From the NCBI GenBank assembly GCA_023404955.1, contig JAEXZY010000081.1:1-41669 (forward strand): a DNA stretch of 41,669 nucleotides, read 5' to 3'. The translations under genes were made by a program, and so were the position numbers. A model generated the notes under the pieces. The model was not told where the DNA came from. It was given only the letters and a program-made list of their open reading frames with translations, and did no database searches. The stretch comes from Actinomycetes bacterium (GTDB lineage: Bacteria > Actinomycetota > Actinomycetes > Mycobacteriales > Mycobacteriaceae). Each line of letters starts with the position of its first letter. Position 1 is the first letter of the stretch. This document shows, in pieces, positions 1-8,959 of the stretch.

Positions 1-2
1 AT

Positions 3-1805
3 TGGGGGTTGGAGGTGTTCGCGACGGCGTCTCGGGGGAAGTGGGACACGTTGCGGGGGTTGGGTTTCGATGATGATCACATCGGTGATTCGCGGTCGTT
101 GGAGTTCGAGGAGCGGTTCCTGGCGGCTACGGGTGGTCGTGGGGTCGATGTGGTGTTGGATTCGTTGGCTGGGGAGTTCGTGGATGCGTCGTTGCGGTTG
201 TTGCCGCGGGGCGGGGTGTTTTTGGAGATGGGCAAGACCGACATTCGGGATGCCGATGTGGTGGCTGCTGCGCATCCGGGGGTGACGTATCGGGCCTTCG
301 ACCTCTTCGAGGCCGGCGCGTCCGGTGTGCAGCGCATCCTCGGCGGCCTGCAGGTCCTCGTCGACGAGGGGGTGTGCAGCCCGCTCCCCGTGACACCCTT
401 CGACATCCGGCGTGCCCCGGCGGCCTTGCGCTACCTGGGCCAGGCGCGTCACATCGGCAAGGTCGTCATGACGATGCCCGATACGTGGGCGACGGGCACC
501 GTGCTGATCACCGGCGGCACGGGTATGGCGGGGGCAGCGGTCGCCCGTCACGTCGTGGATCGGCATGGCGTCCGCGACCTGCTGCTGGTGTCGCGCCGCG
601 GTGCGGCCGCACCGGGAGCTGACGAGCTGGTGACTGAGTTGACTTCGGCCGGGGCGAGGGTGCGGGTGCTGGCCGCCGACGTGTCCGACCGCGATGCATT
701 GGCGAAGGTGCTGGCCGACATCGACCATCGGCGGCCGCTGTCCGCGGTCTTCCACACTGCGGCGGTGCTCGACGATGCGGTGCTCATGTCGCTGACACCT
801 GAGCGTGTCGACACCGTGCTGCGCGCGAAATCCGATGCGGCACTGCATCTGCACGAGCTGACCAAGGGCCATGACCTGTCGGCGTTCGTGATGTTCTCGT
901 CGATGGCGGGTCTGGTGGGCGCCTCCGGCCAGGCCAACTACTCGGCGGCCAACGCCACCCTCGACGCGCTGGCTTCGCGGCGCCGCGCCTCGGGGCTGCC
1001 GGCGATCTCGCTGGGTTGGGGGTTGTGGGATCAGGACAGCGGCTTGACGGGTCACCTCGAGGACACCGACATCGCGCGCCTGGGCCGCGACGGCATCCTC
1101 GCGATGACGGTGTCCGATGCGCTTGCACTGCTCGACACCGCGCTGGTGGTGAACGAGCCGTATCTGGTGCCGGCCCTCATCGACCGCGCCGCACTGCGCA
1201 CCAAGGCCGGCGCCGGCACGCTACCGCCGATGTTCACCACCCTCATCGCGGGGCCGGCGCGCCGTCAGGTGGGCGATGCACTCGCCGCCGCCCAGTCCAG
1301 ATCTGCTCTGGCGCAGCGATTGTCGGGCCTGCCCGTCGAGGAGCAGCAGGGCGTGCTGTTGGATCTGGTGCGCTCCCACATGGCCACGGTGCTCGGCCTG
1401 CCGACCCCGGAGTCGATCGCGCCCGACCTGGCGTTCCACGACCACGGGTTCGATTCGCTGACCGCCGTGGAGCTGCGCAACCGACTGAAGGCCGCGACGG
1501 GCCTGACGTTGTCGCCGACACTGATCTTCGACTATCCGACCCCGGCCGCCATCGCCGGCTTCTTCCACAGCCAGCTGGTCGAGGAGGGCGACGGTGTCGC
1601 TCCCGTCGTCGACCTCGACGACCAGGAGATCCGGGAGGCGGTGGCGTCGATCCCGGTGAAGCGGCTCCGGCAGGCAGGCCTGCTCGATCTGCTGCTGGGG
1701 ATGGCGAACGAGGGCGGCTCTTCTTCGGGCGCCGATCGCGAAGAAGCCATCGCCGACATGGATCTCGACGATCTGCTCAGCGCCTTCGACGACGATGACG
1801 ACTAG
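3..1805 (+). CDS. Type I modular polyketide synthase, C-terminal part (Pks12-like), 5' truncated
   Basis: The window opens inside this gene, so no start is visible; the frame is open from base 3. About 600 residues remain: the end of an enoyl reductase domain (to about residue 150), a ketoreductase with the NADP-binding GGTGMAG loop near residue 170 and the SxxYxxxN catalytic region (Tyr at codon 939-941), and an acyl carrier protein with the phosphopantetheine serine in FDSL (codon 1455-1457). The acidic tail LLSAFDDDDD follows and there is no thioesterase. ER-KR-ACP is the end of a fully reducing module. The next gene is Rv2047c-like, and in M. tuberculosis Rv2047c lies beside pks12 (Rv2048c), the mycoketide synthase of mannosyl-phosphomycoketides, so Pks12 is the best family guess. 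The first 290 bases use G/T-ending codons, unlike the C-ending codons that follow. Confidence 0.93.
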   Translation, partial: WGLEVFATASRGKWDTLRGLGFDDDHIGDSRSLEFEERFLAATGGRGVDVVLDSLAGEFVDASLRLLPRGGVFLEMGKTDIRDADVVAAAHPGVTYRAFDLFEAGASGVQRILGGLQVLVDEGVCSPLPVTPFDIRRAPAALRYLGQARHIGKVVMTMPDTWATGTVLITGGTGMAGAAVARHVVDRHGVRDLLLVSRRGAAAPGADELVTELTSAGARVRVLAADVSDRDALAKVLADIDHRRPLSAVFHTAAVLDDAVLMSLTPERVDTVLRAKSDAALHLHELTKGHDLSAFVMFSSMAGLVGASGQANYSAANATLDALASRRRASGLPAISLGWGLWDQDSGLTGHLEDTDIARLGRDGILAMTVSDALALLDTALVVNEPYLVPALIDRAALRTKAGAGTLPPMFTTLIAGPARRQVGDALAAAQSRSALAQRLSGLPVEEQQGVLLDLVRSHMATVLGLPTPESIAPDLAFHDHGFDSLTAVELRNRLKAATGLTLSPTLIFDYPTPAAIAGFFHSQLVEEGDGVAPVVDLDDQEIREAVASIPVKRLRQAGLLDLLLGMANEGGSSSGADREEAIADMDLDDLLSAFDDDDD

Positions 1806-4188
1806 CACGCCACACATGAGAATCGTCATCTCGGGGTCGGGCACGGTGGTGGGCCGGCTGCTCGCGGCACGCCTGCGCACCGCCGGCCATCAGGTCGACG
1901 AGAACGGTGACCTTCGGGCGGCCGACGCGGTCGTGCACTGCACCGGGCTCGACGGCCCGGGCGACGCGTCGCTCGCAGACACGATCGACACGGCTGTCGG
2001 TGTCGGTCGCTTCGTCTTCGCCTACAGCGGTCCCCGGCGTCCGCGCGACGAAGATGCTCTGCGCGCACGGATTCCCGATGCGGTGATCTGCCGCTCGGGA
2101 CTGGTGCTCGGACGCGACCTCGGGGACGGCCTCGTCCCGCTGCTGGCTCGGCGAGCGCTGCCCGCCGGTGGTGGGTCGCCGCTGTCGATCGTCCACATCG
2201 ACGACGTGCTCCGGACCCTCGTGCAGGCGACGCTCGATCCCGGAACAGTCAGCCAGACAGTGGAACTCGCTGCACCTGATCCTGTGACACCCGCCGAGAT
2301 CGCCGCGGCGACAGGCCGCTCGACGACCCGGAACGCCCGCCGCGATGCGCTGGGCGAGTGGTTCCTCGGCTGCCCGGTGCTCGACGCCGCGACGTGCTCG
2401 ACCGCGTGGTCGGCGAGTGCCTGCCTCGCCGACACCGCGCTGGCCGTGCGCGGCCGCATCGCCGTCGGCCGTCGTGTCTGGAACGCACCGTGGCGATTGC
2501 CGCGCGTGCGGACCGCCGACATCCCCGCCGTCGACTGCCCCGCCACCGACGGGGTGGCTCCGGTGTTCGCCGGTCCTGACGGCGGCAACGGCGAATTCGA
2601 CACCCCGATCGACCCCCGCTTCCCGGCGTTCGTCGCGACCAACCTCTCCGAGGCTCTGCCGGGTCCGTTCACCCCGTCCTCGGCCTCGGTGACCGTCCTC
2701 GGCGCGCGCGCCGGTGGCGTCACCATCGCCCGGCAGCTACGGCCCGGCGGTGTGGTGGAACGCGAGATCGCCGCCCGCACCGTCGGGGTGTTCGGTCACC
2801 GCCTCTTCGCCGCGGTCACGTCGGCGCACTTCATGGCCCAGACCGTGCCGTTCACCGACCCCATGCTGGTGCTCGGCCAGTTTTTCGGCCGCACCGTGCA
2901 CCAGCTGTCGATCTTCGGGCCCGACGCGCCGCCCGCCGGCCGCACCGGCCTGCTCGCGCAGCTGCGCAACATCGGGGTGTTCGGCGGCAACCTGGTGGGG
3001 CTGTCGGCCGGTTCGGTGCGCGACACCCGTGACTTCGTCGCCGACGTCGACGCCTTCGAAGCCGCTGTCCAGCAGGATCTTTCAATGATCGGCGACGCGC
3101 GACTGGCCGACATGATCCGCAGCGGCCGGGACCTCGTGGTGTACGGCTGGGTGCTGGCGTCGGCGTCGATCATGCTCTGCTCGGCCTACAGCGTGCTGCT
3201 GAGGTTGCTGGCCGGCCGCGACACCACGCCGCCGGCCGGACCAGAGGTGGCCAGCGCTCGCTCGGTCGACGCGATCCGCCGGCTGGCCACCATCGCGCGG
3301 CGCGATCCGGCGGTGGCCGAGCTGTTGCACAGCCCCGTCCTCGACCTCGGTGACATCGAGCGTCGCGCACCGGTTTTCCACCGCGCGCTCATCGATGAGC
3401 TGCACCGCATCGGTCACCGCGGCCCGGCCGAGGTCGAGATGAGCTCGCCGACCTACGCCGACGACCCGGAGCTGCTGCTGCGCATCGTGATCCGCACCCT
3501 CGACACCGACCACGACGCCGCTCCGGCATCAACCCCGGTGGCACTGCACATCCGCCCGATCGCCGCGCTGGCCGCGCGGCAGCTGCGCGACCGCGAAGAT
3601 CGGCGGGACAAGATGGTGCGCGCCATCTGGCTGCTGCGCCGCCTGCTGCGCGAGAAGGGCCGCCGCATGACGGCGGCGGGAGCGCTGGCCACCCCCGAGG
3701 ATGTCTTCTACCTCCTGGTCGACGAGCTCGACACCCCGCTGCCGGACGCCGCCGCATCGGTGGAGCGCCGTCGCGCCGAGCAGGCCCGGCTCACCAATCT
3801 CGTTCCGCCGCCGGCTTTCAGCGGGCAGTGGGACGCCCAGCCGACCGCGCCGGCATCGCTGACCGCGGGTGCGGAACTGCAGGGCCTGGGGATCTGCGGC
3901 GGACGCGTCCGGGGCCGGGTGCGGGTGGTCCGGCCCGACACCATCGACGACCTGCAGCCCGGCGAGGTGCTGGTCGCCGAGGTCACCGACGTCGGCTACA
4001 CCCCCGCATTCGGATACGCCGCCGCGGTCGTGACCGAGCTCGGCGGTCCCATGTCGCACGCCGCGGTGGTGGCTCGCGAGTTCGGCTTCCCGTGCGTCGT
4101 GGACGCACGCGGCGCCACCCGCCTGTCGACGGGCACTCTCATCGAGGTCGACGGCGCCACCGGTGCCATCTACGTTCTCGACGCCTGA
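1795..4188 (+). CDS. SDR-type domain fused to PEP-synthase-type phosphohistidine domain (Rv2047c-like)
   Basis: A 797-residue protein whose ATG lies inside the end of the PKS gene (11-base overlap), so the two are probably translated together; ATG 1816, just before MRIVISGSG, is an alternative start. Residues 8 to about 170 look like an atypical short-chain dehydrogenase/epimerase Rossmann domain. From about residue 275 the protein resembles the middle and end of PEP-synthase or rifampicin-phosphotransferase proteins: a NLSEALPGPFTP segment, a helical body, and a swivelling domain with the phosphate-carrying His755 in GGPMSHAAV. The usual N-terminal ATP-grasp domain is absent and the SDR domain stands in its place. 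M. tuberculosis Rv2047c has the same architecture and stands beside pks12. The function is unproven; a role in reducing or phosphorylating the polyketide product is an inference. Confidence 0.85.
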   Translation: MTTSTPHMRIVISGSGTVVGRLLAARLRTAGHQVDENGDLRAADAVVHCTGLDGPGDASLADTIDTAVGVGRFVFAYSGPRRPRDEDALRARIPDAVICRSGLVLGRDLGDGLVPLLARRALPAGGGSPLSIVHIDDVLRTLVQATLDPGTVSQTVELAAPDPVTPAEIAAATGRSTTRNARRDALGEWFLGCPVLDAATCSTAWSASACLADTALAVRGRIAVGRRVWNAPWRLPRVRTADIPAVDCPATDGVAPVFAGPDGGNGEFDTPIDPRFPAFVATNLSEALPGPFTPSSASVTVLGARAGGVTIARQLRPGGVVEREIAARTVGVFGHRLFAAVTSAHFMAQTVPFTDPMLVLGQFFGRTVHQLSIFGPDAPPAGRTGLLAQLRNIGVFGGNLVGLSAGSVRDTRDFVADVDAFEAAVQQDLSMIGDARLADMIRSGRDLVVYGWVLASASIMLCSAYSVLLRLLAGRDTTPPAGPEVASARSVDAIRRLATIARRDPAVAELLHSPVLDLGDIERRAPVFHRALIDELHRIGHRGPAEVEMSSPTYADDPELLLRIVIRTLDTDHDAAPASTPVALHIRPIAALAARQLRDREDRRDKMVRAIWLLRRLLREKGRRMTAAGALATPEDVFYLLVDELDTPLPDAAASVERRRAEQARLTNLVPPPAFSGQWDAQPTAPASLTAGAELQGLGICGGRVRGRVRVVRPDTIDDLQPGEVLVAEVTDVGYTPAFGYAAAVVTELGGPMSHAAVVAREFGFPCVVDARGATRLSTGTLIEVDGATGAIYVLDA

Positions 4189-4198
4189 ATGATCGGGA

Positions 4199-6397
4199 CT
4201 ACCGCGGAATCAGCTTGGCCGGCAATCGATGTCGACCCGCCGTCTTGACCACCCTGATCTCGCTCAGGCCGAATCGGCTGTGCAGCCGCACCATCCACCG
4301 CGGCGCCCACCAGTTCGCATCGCCGAGAATGTGCATGAACGCGGGCAGCAGCAGCATGCGCACCAGCGTGGCGTCCACGATCACCGCCAAGGTCAGACCC
4401 AGACCGAACATGCGCATGATCGACACGTCCGACGCGATGAGGGCGGCAAAGGAAATCGACATCAACAGGGCGGCGGCGGTCACGACGCGACCGGTCCGGG
4501 CCAGCCCCAACGCCACCGCTTCGTCGTTACCCGCGCTGGCGTAGGTGAGCCGCTGCTCCCGGATGCGCGAGATCAGGAACACCTCGTAGTCCATCGACAG
4601 ACCGAACGCGATGCAGAACAGCAGCACGGGCACATTCGCCACCAGCGTGCCCGTCGACGTCGTCCCCAGCGCACCGAGGTAACCGTCCTGGAAGATCCAG
4701 ACCAGGGCGCCGAACGTCGCGGTCAGTGACAGTGCGTTCAGGACAAGGGCTTTGATCGGGATCACCACGCTGCCCGTGAGCAGGAACAGCAGGATGAACG
4801 TGATGACGGCCATCACGGCCAGCACCAGCGGCAGCCGCGACATGATGGCCGCAGCGTTGTCGTGGTTCACCTGCGCGGTGCCGGTCAGCAAGGTCTCTCG
4901 ACCGCCCGGGCCCACGACGGCGGACAGCCGCGCCAACTGCAGCTCGGAGTCCGCGGAGAAGAGCGGGGCCGAACTGTTGACGGTCAGGAAGGCGCGGTCA
5001 CCGGCCACCCCGGCCGGTCCCGACGGCCCGAGCACGGGCAGGCCCTGCGCGTACGGGCCGACCGGCGACGACACCGACGTCACCCGGAACACCTGCGAGA
5101 GTTCGGATGCGTAGCGGCCCATCTCGCCGGGTGTCACGCCCGACGTGTCGGGCACGACGACGGTGACCGCCTGCGTGGAGTCCTCGGCGAAGTCGTCGCG
5201 GAGTTGGTCGCCGATCTGCCGGGCCGACGCCGTCTCGGGCAGGATGCGGTCGTCGGGGAAGCCCCACTTGATGCCGAGGAACGGCGCGCCGAGCACCAGC
5301 AGCAGCGTGACCGAGGCGATCGCGACCGGGACGGCCCGGCGGGTGCCGAAGCGCCCGGCGCGGTACCAGAAATTGCGTTCGACGGGCTGGGGCTGCGGCG
5401 GCGGTCTGCGAAGCAGCCGGCGCGCCCCGCGCCGGATGTCCAGCGCGTCGATGCGATCGCCGAGCAGAACGATGGCCGCCGGTGTCACGATCAGCGCGGC
5501 CAGCGCGGTGAGGGTGACGACTCCGACGCCGGCGTAGGCGAACGACCTCAGGAAGTACATGGGGAACAGCGCGAGCGCCAGCATCGAAGCACCGACGGTG
5601 ATCGACGAGAACAGCACGGTGCGGCCGGCGGTCGCCATGGTGACGATCAGTGCGTCGTCGATCCCTGACCCAGCGCGCCGCTCGTCGCGATAACGGCTCA
5701 CGATCAGCAGCGTGTAGTCGATCGCCAGCGCCATCCCCATCGCGGCGGTCAGATTCAGCGCGAACGTCGACACCTCGGTCGCCAGCGTGATCACCCGCAG
5801 CAGCGCCAGGCACCCGACGATCGCCATGATCCCGACCGTCAGCGGCACCGCTGCGGCGAGCAGACCACCGAACACCCAGACCAGCACCAGGAAGCTCAGC
5901 GGGATCACGATGCCCTCGACCAGCAGGAGGTCGTGCTTGGACTGGTGGTTGATCTGCACGTAGGTCATCGCGGGCCCGCCGGCCGCCACGGTGACCCCCT
6001 CCCGCGTGCCGACCAAACGCTGCGAGAGCTCCTCGGCCCGCCGTTGCGCGTCGGTGCCTCCGCCGTCGATGCCGGCCACCACGAGGCCGGTCTTCCCGTC
6101 GGTACTGATCAGTCCGCGAACCGCCGGCGGGGGCGCGGTCCACGCGGACGTCACCGCCGCGACGTCGGCCGCGCCGTCGAGCGCGTCGACGACCTGCATC
6201 CCCACCCGACGGGCGTCCGGGCTGGTCGCGCCCTGCTCCGAGTGCACGGTGAAGACGAGCTGCAGATCACCCTGCCCGAACTCCTGCGACAACAGGTCGG
6301 CTGCGCGCGAGGACTGTGCGGCTGGATCGCGAAAGCCGGCAGCCGACAGCGACTTGAACACGGGCAGGCCGAGCACCGCGGCACAGCAGACGATCAA
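4199..6397 (-). CDS. RND-superfamily (MMPL) transporter
   Basis: Inner-membrane RND exporter of at least 732 residues. It shows the two-fold MMPL plan: an N-terminal helix, a large periplasmic loop, a helix bundle, then the same again. The Asp-Tyr pairs used for proton relay in MmpL proteins are present in both halves (LAIDYTLLIVSRYRDE and LSMDYEVFLISRIRE). It is shorter than classical MmpL proteins (about 950 residues). The start is uncertain: TTG 6397 is the only ordinary start codon in frame, but it lies within the first membrane helix, and a plausible N-terminus continues upstream in frame to a TGA at 6509-6511 with no ATG or GTG. The true start may be a CTG, or there may be a small frameshift. 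It is the last gene of the minus-strand group after the PPDK-like gene. The substrate is unknown. Confidence 0.88.
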   Translation of the reverse strand: MIVCCAAVLGLPVFKSLSAAGFRDPAAQSSRAADLLSQEFGQGDLQLVFTVHSEQGATSPDARRVGMQVVDALDGAADVAAVTSAWTAPPPAVRGLISTDGKTGLVVAGIDGGGTDAQRRAEELSQRLVGTREGVTVAAGGPAMTYVQINHQSKHDLLLVEGIVIPLSFLVLVWVFGGLLAAAVPLTVGIMAIVGCLALLRVITLATEVSTFALNLTAAMGMALAIDYTLLIVSRYRDERRAGSGIDDALIVTMATAGRTVLFSSITVGASMLALALFPMYFLRSFAYAGVGVVTLTALAALIVTPAAIVLLGDRIDALDIRRGARRLLRRPPPQPQPVERNFWYRAGRFGTRRAVPVAIASVTLLLVLGAPFLGIKWGFPDDRILPETASARQIGDQLRDDFAEDSTQAVTVVVPDTSGVTPGEMGRYASELSQVFRVTSVSSPVGPYAQGLPVLGPSGPAGVAGDRAFLTVNSSAPLFSADSELQLARLSAVVGPGGRETLLTGTAQVNHDNAAAIMSRLPLVLAVMAVITFILLFLLTGSVVIPIKALVLNALSLTATFGALVWIFQDGYLGALGTTSTGTLVANVPVLLFCIAFGLSMDYEVFLISRIREQRLTYASAGNDEAVALGLARTGRVVTAAALLMSISFAALIASDVSIMRMFGLGLTLAVIVDATLVRMLLLPAFMHILGDANWWAPRWMVRLHSRFGLSEIRVVKTAGRHRLPAKLIPR

Positions 6398-6560
6398 GAC
6401 CGCGGCGGCGATGATCCGCTTGGGGGCCGCGAGGGCCAGCAGGGCGATGCGTTGCAGAGGGCGGTCCTTTGCAGAGCTGTCGGGGTCACCGCCCAGCGTG
6501 CGCGTTGATCATGGCCTTCGCCACAGAACCGCCGAATATGTCGGCTGTGTCACGTTTTGC

Positions 6561-8420
6561 TCAGTCGGCGTGCCCGGCGCGGGCCTCGCCGGCGCGGGTC
6601 AGGCCGGCAGCCACGAGGAGCTCCTCGTGCAGTGCGAACCACACCGAGTGGTAGGAGTCGATCAGCGGACGGGTGAACCACTGCCGATCGCCGGCGTGGA
6701 TGCGGCTCAGTGCGTGCTCGAGCCTGGCGCGGTAGGAGCTCAGGCGGGGGAGCTGTGCCGCCGCGCGGTCGATGACGGGCACGACCCGGTCGTGGATCCG
6801 ATCGAGCCGGTCGAGCACGGCGGCGTCGTAGGCGGCGTCGGTGTGGTCGTTGGGGCGCCCCTCGCGCAGCTGCCAATCGGTGACGATCGCCTTGAACTCC
6901 GCGTTGGCCGCGCAGAAGCCGCGGTAGATCTCGGACAGCGCCGCGGTGTCGGCACCCACCCGCTCCGCGGTGAGCAGCAATCCCAGCCGGGCGCGGCCCT
7001 GCGGTGTGAGGCGGACCGTCGTCGTCCCGGCCACCAGCCCGGCCGCGGCCAGCTCGTCGCACAGCGCAGGACTGAGGTCGTCGCGCGCCACCCCGCCCGT
7101 CATCCGCAGGCGTTGCAGGGTTTCGAGTTCGGTGTCCGCCGGCCGCTCGGCCTCGGCGGCGCGATGCTTCGCCGTGGCCGCGATGGCCTGGTAGGCCCGC
7201 AGGTCGGCATCGAGGTCGGCGTCGGTCCAGGATTCGACGTCGAGCGCGCCGGCAAAGATCTCACCGGTCGACCCGTCCACCGTGACCAGCAGGCCGTCGA
7301 GTGCCTCGGCCGTGCCGGGGCCGCACCCGACCACCGCGGGGCGGCCGATGTCGCGGCAGATCACCGCCGCGTGGCTGGCAGGACCGCCGACCTCGGTGAC
7401 CACCGCCGCGCACGCCAGCATCCCGGCGACGTCCACGGGACTGGTCGCCGTGCGGACCAGCACGACGCTCTCGCGCTCGGCCGCCGCGACGGCGTGGTCC
7501 AGGTCGGCCACCGCCCGGCCGGTGGCGACCCCGGGCGCCGCGGGCAACCCGGCGGCGAGGCGCGGTGCGGAGCGCTCCACCAGCCGTCGGGAATTCGTCT
7601 GCAGCGCATCGATTTCGGCGGGCGTGACGCGATGCAGGAGCTCCACATCGTCGAGGACACCGGCCTCGTACAGGGACAACGCCACGCGCAGCGCCGCGCG
7701 TGGCGAGCGCGTGGCGGTGCGCGTCTGCAGCAACCACAGCTGCCCGGATTCGACGGTGAACTCGATGTCCTGCATGTCGGCGTAGTGGTGTTCCAATCGC
7801 CGGGCCGCCGCGGCGAGCGCGATGTGGACGGCGGGTAGCTCATCGGCCAGCGCCCGCAGCGGGGCGCTGTCGGCGGTACCGGAGACGACCGCGTCACCCC
7901 GGCCCTCGCGGCGCCACTCGCCGAACAGCTCGTCGGCGCCGGTGATCGGATTGCGACTGAACGCGACGCCCGCGCCGGACGCCGCATCGCGAACACCCGA
8001 CACCATCGCCTGCACGATGACCGCCGTTCCCGCGGTGTCATCGAATCCTCGATGACGCCGATAGGCGACCGCGCGCGGTGCGTCCCACGACGCGAGCACC
8101 GCCTCGACGGCAGGCAGGACCTGTTCGGCGTCGACATCGAGGACGGTGTCGAGCATCCCGGGCATCGACACGGTCGGGCTGCTGCGCACGCTGACCCGCA
8201 CCGGTCCGGCCTGCTGCCGAAGCCAGGCCAGCCCGGCCGTGACCGACTCGGCCAGCGGCGCGCCGGCCGTGCACACGGGCACGGGCAGGCAGAACGCCGG
8301 GGGGACGGGCAGATCGAGCCGGCGCATCGTGTCCAGCGACGCCGCTTTCGCGCCGATCAGCGCGGTGGGTGGCTTCGCCCGGCCGTCGAGCGGAATGATC
8401 GCCGTGGGATCACCCGTCAA
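6561..8420 (-). CDS. Pyruvate phosphate dikinase/PEP synthase-like protein lacking the PEP-binding barrel
   Basis: A 619-residue protein starting at TTG 8420 within a TTGA overlap with the stop of the upstream gene; upstream in-frame codons only mirror that gene. Residues 1 to about 300 form the PPDK-type ATP-grasp nucleotide-binding region (early ALIGAKAASLDTM; later MQDIEFTVESGQLWLLQTR). A swivelling domain follows with the phosphate-accepting His350 in GGPASHAAV. Residues from about 410 to the end are helical and partly winged-helix-like, not the TIM barrel that binds PEP/pyruvate in full PPDK (about 880 residues). M. tuberculosis Rv1127c is likewise annotated as a shortened PpdK. The chemistry should be ATP-to-histidine phosphotransfer, but the final acceptor is not evident. 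Its neighbours are an RND pump and the RamB carbon-metabolism regulator. Confidence 0.85.
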   Translation of the reverse strand: MTGDPTAIIPLDGRAKPPTALIGAKAASLDTMRRLDLPVPPAFCLPVPVCTAGAPLAESVTAGLAWLRQQAGPVRVSVRSSPTVSMPGMLDTVLDVDAEQVLPAVEAVLASWDAPRAVAYRRHRGFDDTAGTAVIVQAMVSGVRDAASGAGVAFSRNPITGADELFGEWRREGRGDAVVSGTADSAPLRALADELPAVHIALAAAARRLEHHYADMQDIEFTVESGQLWLLQTRTATRSPRAALRVALSLYEAGVLDDVELLHRVTPAEIDALQTNSRRLVERSAPRLAAGLPAAPGVATGRAVADLDHAVAAAERESVVLVRTATSPVDVAGMLACAAVVTEVGGPASHAAVICRDIGRPAVVGCGPGTAEALDGLLVTVDGSTGEIFAGALDVESWTDADLDADLRAYQAIAATAKHRAAEAERPADTELETLQRLRMTGGVARDDLSPALCDELAAAGLVAGTTTVRLTPQGRARLGLLLTAERVGADTAALSEIYRGFCAANAEFKAIVTDWQLREGRPNDHTDAAYDAAVLDRLDRIHDRVVPVIDRAAAQLPRLSSYRARLEHALSRIHAGDRQWFTRPLIDSYHSVWFALHEELLVAAGLTRAGEARAGHAD

Positions 8421-8959
8421 TTCGGGAAGTCCAGCGGCACCTGCAGCGTCGTGATCGTCGCCGCCAGGCCGTCGTACTGCGCGGCCAGCATGCAGAACTC
8501 GATCAACTGGGGTTTGGTCAGATGCGTCGCCAGCTGCGCCCAGGTCTGCGGCGACACGCTTCGGGTGATCACGAACTCGTCGGTGGCGGTGATGAGGGTG
8601 CGCTGACGATCGGTCAGCCCGGCAGCGTCCGGCCCCTCGAAGATCCGGGCCTGTGTCTGCTGGTCGACCCCGCGCGTGCGGGCCAGCCTGCGGTGCTGCT
8701 GGAGCTCGTACTCGCAGTCCCGGAGATGACCGACGCGCAGGATGACCAGTTCGGCGTCCCGCCCCGGCAGCTTGCTCAGCGCGCCGAGCAGCGCCGCGCT
8801 GTACGGCAGCCACAGCAGGAACAGGATGCGGTGCTGTCCCAGGACGTTGAACAGCGTGAACCGGGGCGCCCGGATGACGCGCGCGCCGACCTTGGCGATC
8901 ACCCAGTTGAGCGGCCCGAGCTCCTTGAAGCCACCGGGGGCGATGCGTCCATGACTCAT
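8417..8959 (-). CDS. Carboxymuconolactone decarboxylase (AhpD-like) family protein, Rv0464c-like
   Basis: A 180-residue all-helical protein of the CMD/AhpD fold. ATG 8959 overlaps the stop of ramB as ATGA and its own stop overlaps the TTG of the next gene, so ramB, this gene and the PPDK-like gene look translationally coupled. The family core is visible as ELVILRVGHLRDCEYELQQH, with one Cys and a His but not the CxxC pair of peroxidase-active AhpD. Classical alkylhydroperoxidase chemistry is therefore not supported. The position beside ramB matches Rv0464c of M. tuberculosis. The physiological substrate is unknown. Confidence 0.88.
   Translation of the reverse strand: MSHGRIAPGGFKELGPLNWVIAKVGARVIRAPRFTLFNVLGQHRILFLLWLPYSAALLGALSKLPGRDAELVILRVGHLRDCEYELQQHRRLARTRGVDQQTQARIFEGPDAAGLTDRQRTLITATDEFVITRSVSPQTWAQLATHLTKPQLIEFCMLAAQYDGLAATITTLQVPLDFPN

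Noticed and set aside
8421..8813. Long N-terminal extension of the PPDK-like open frame
   Set aside because: It only mirrors the CMD-like gene in another frame; TTG 8420 with the stop overlap fits the operon.
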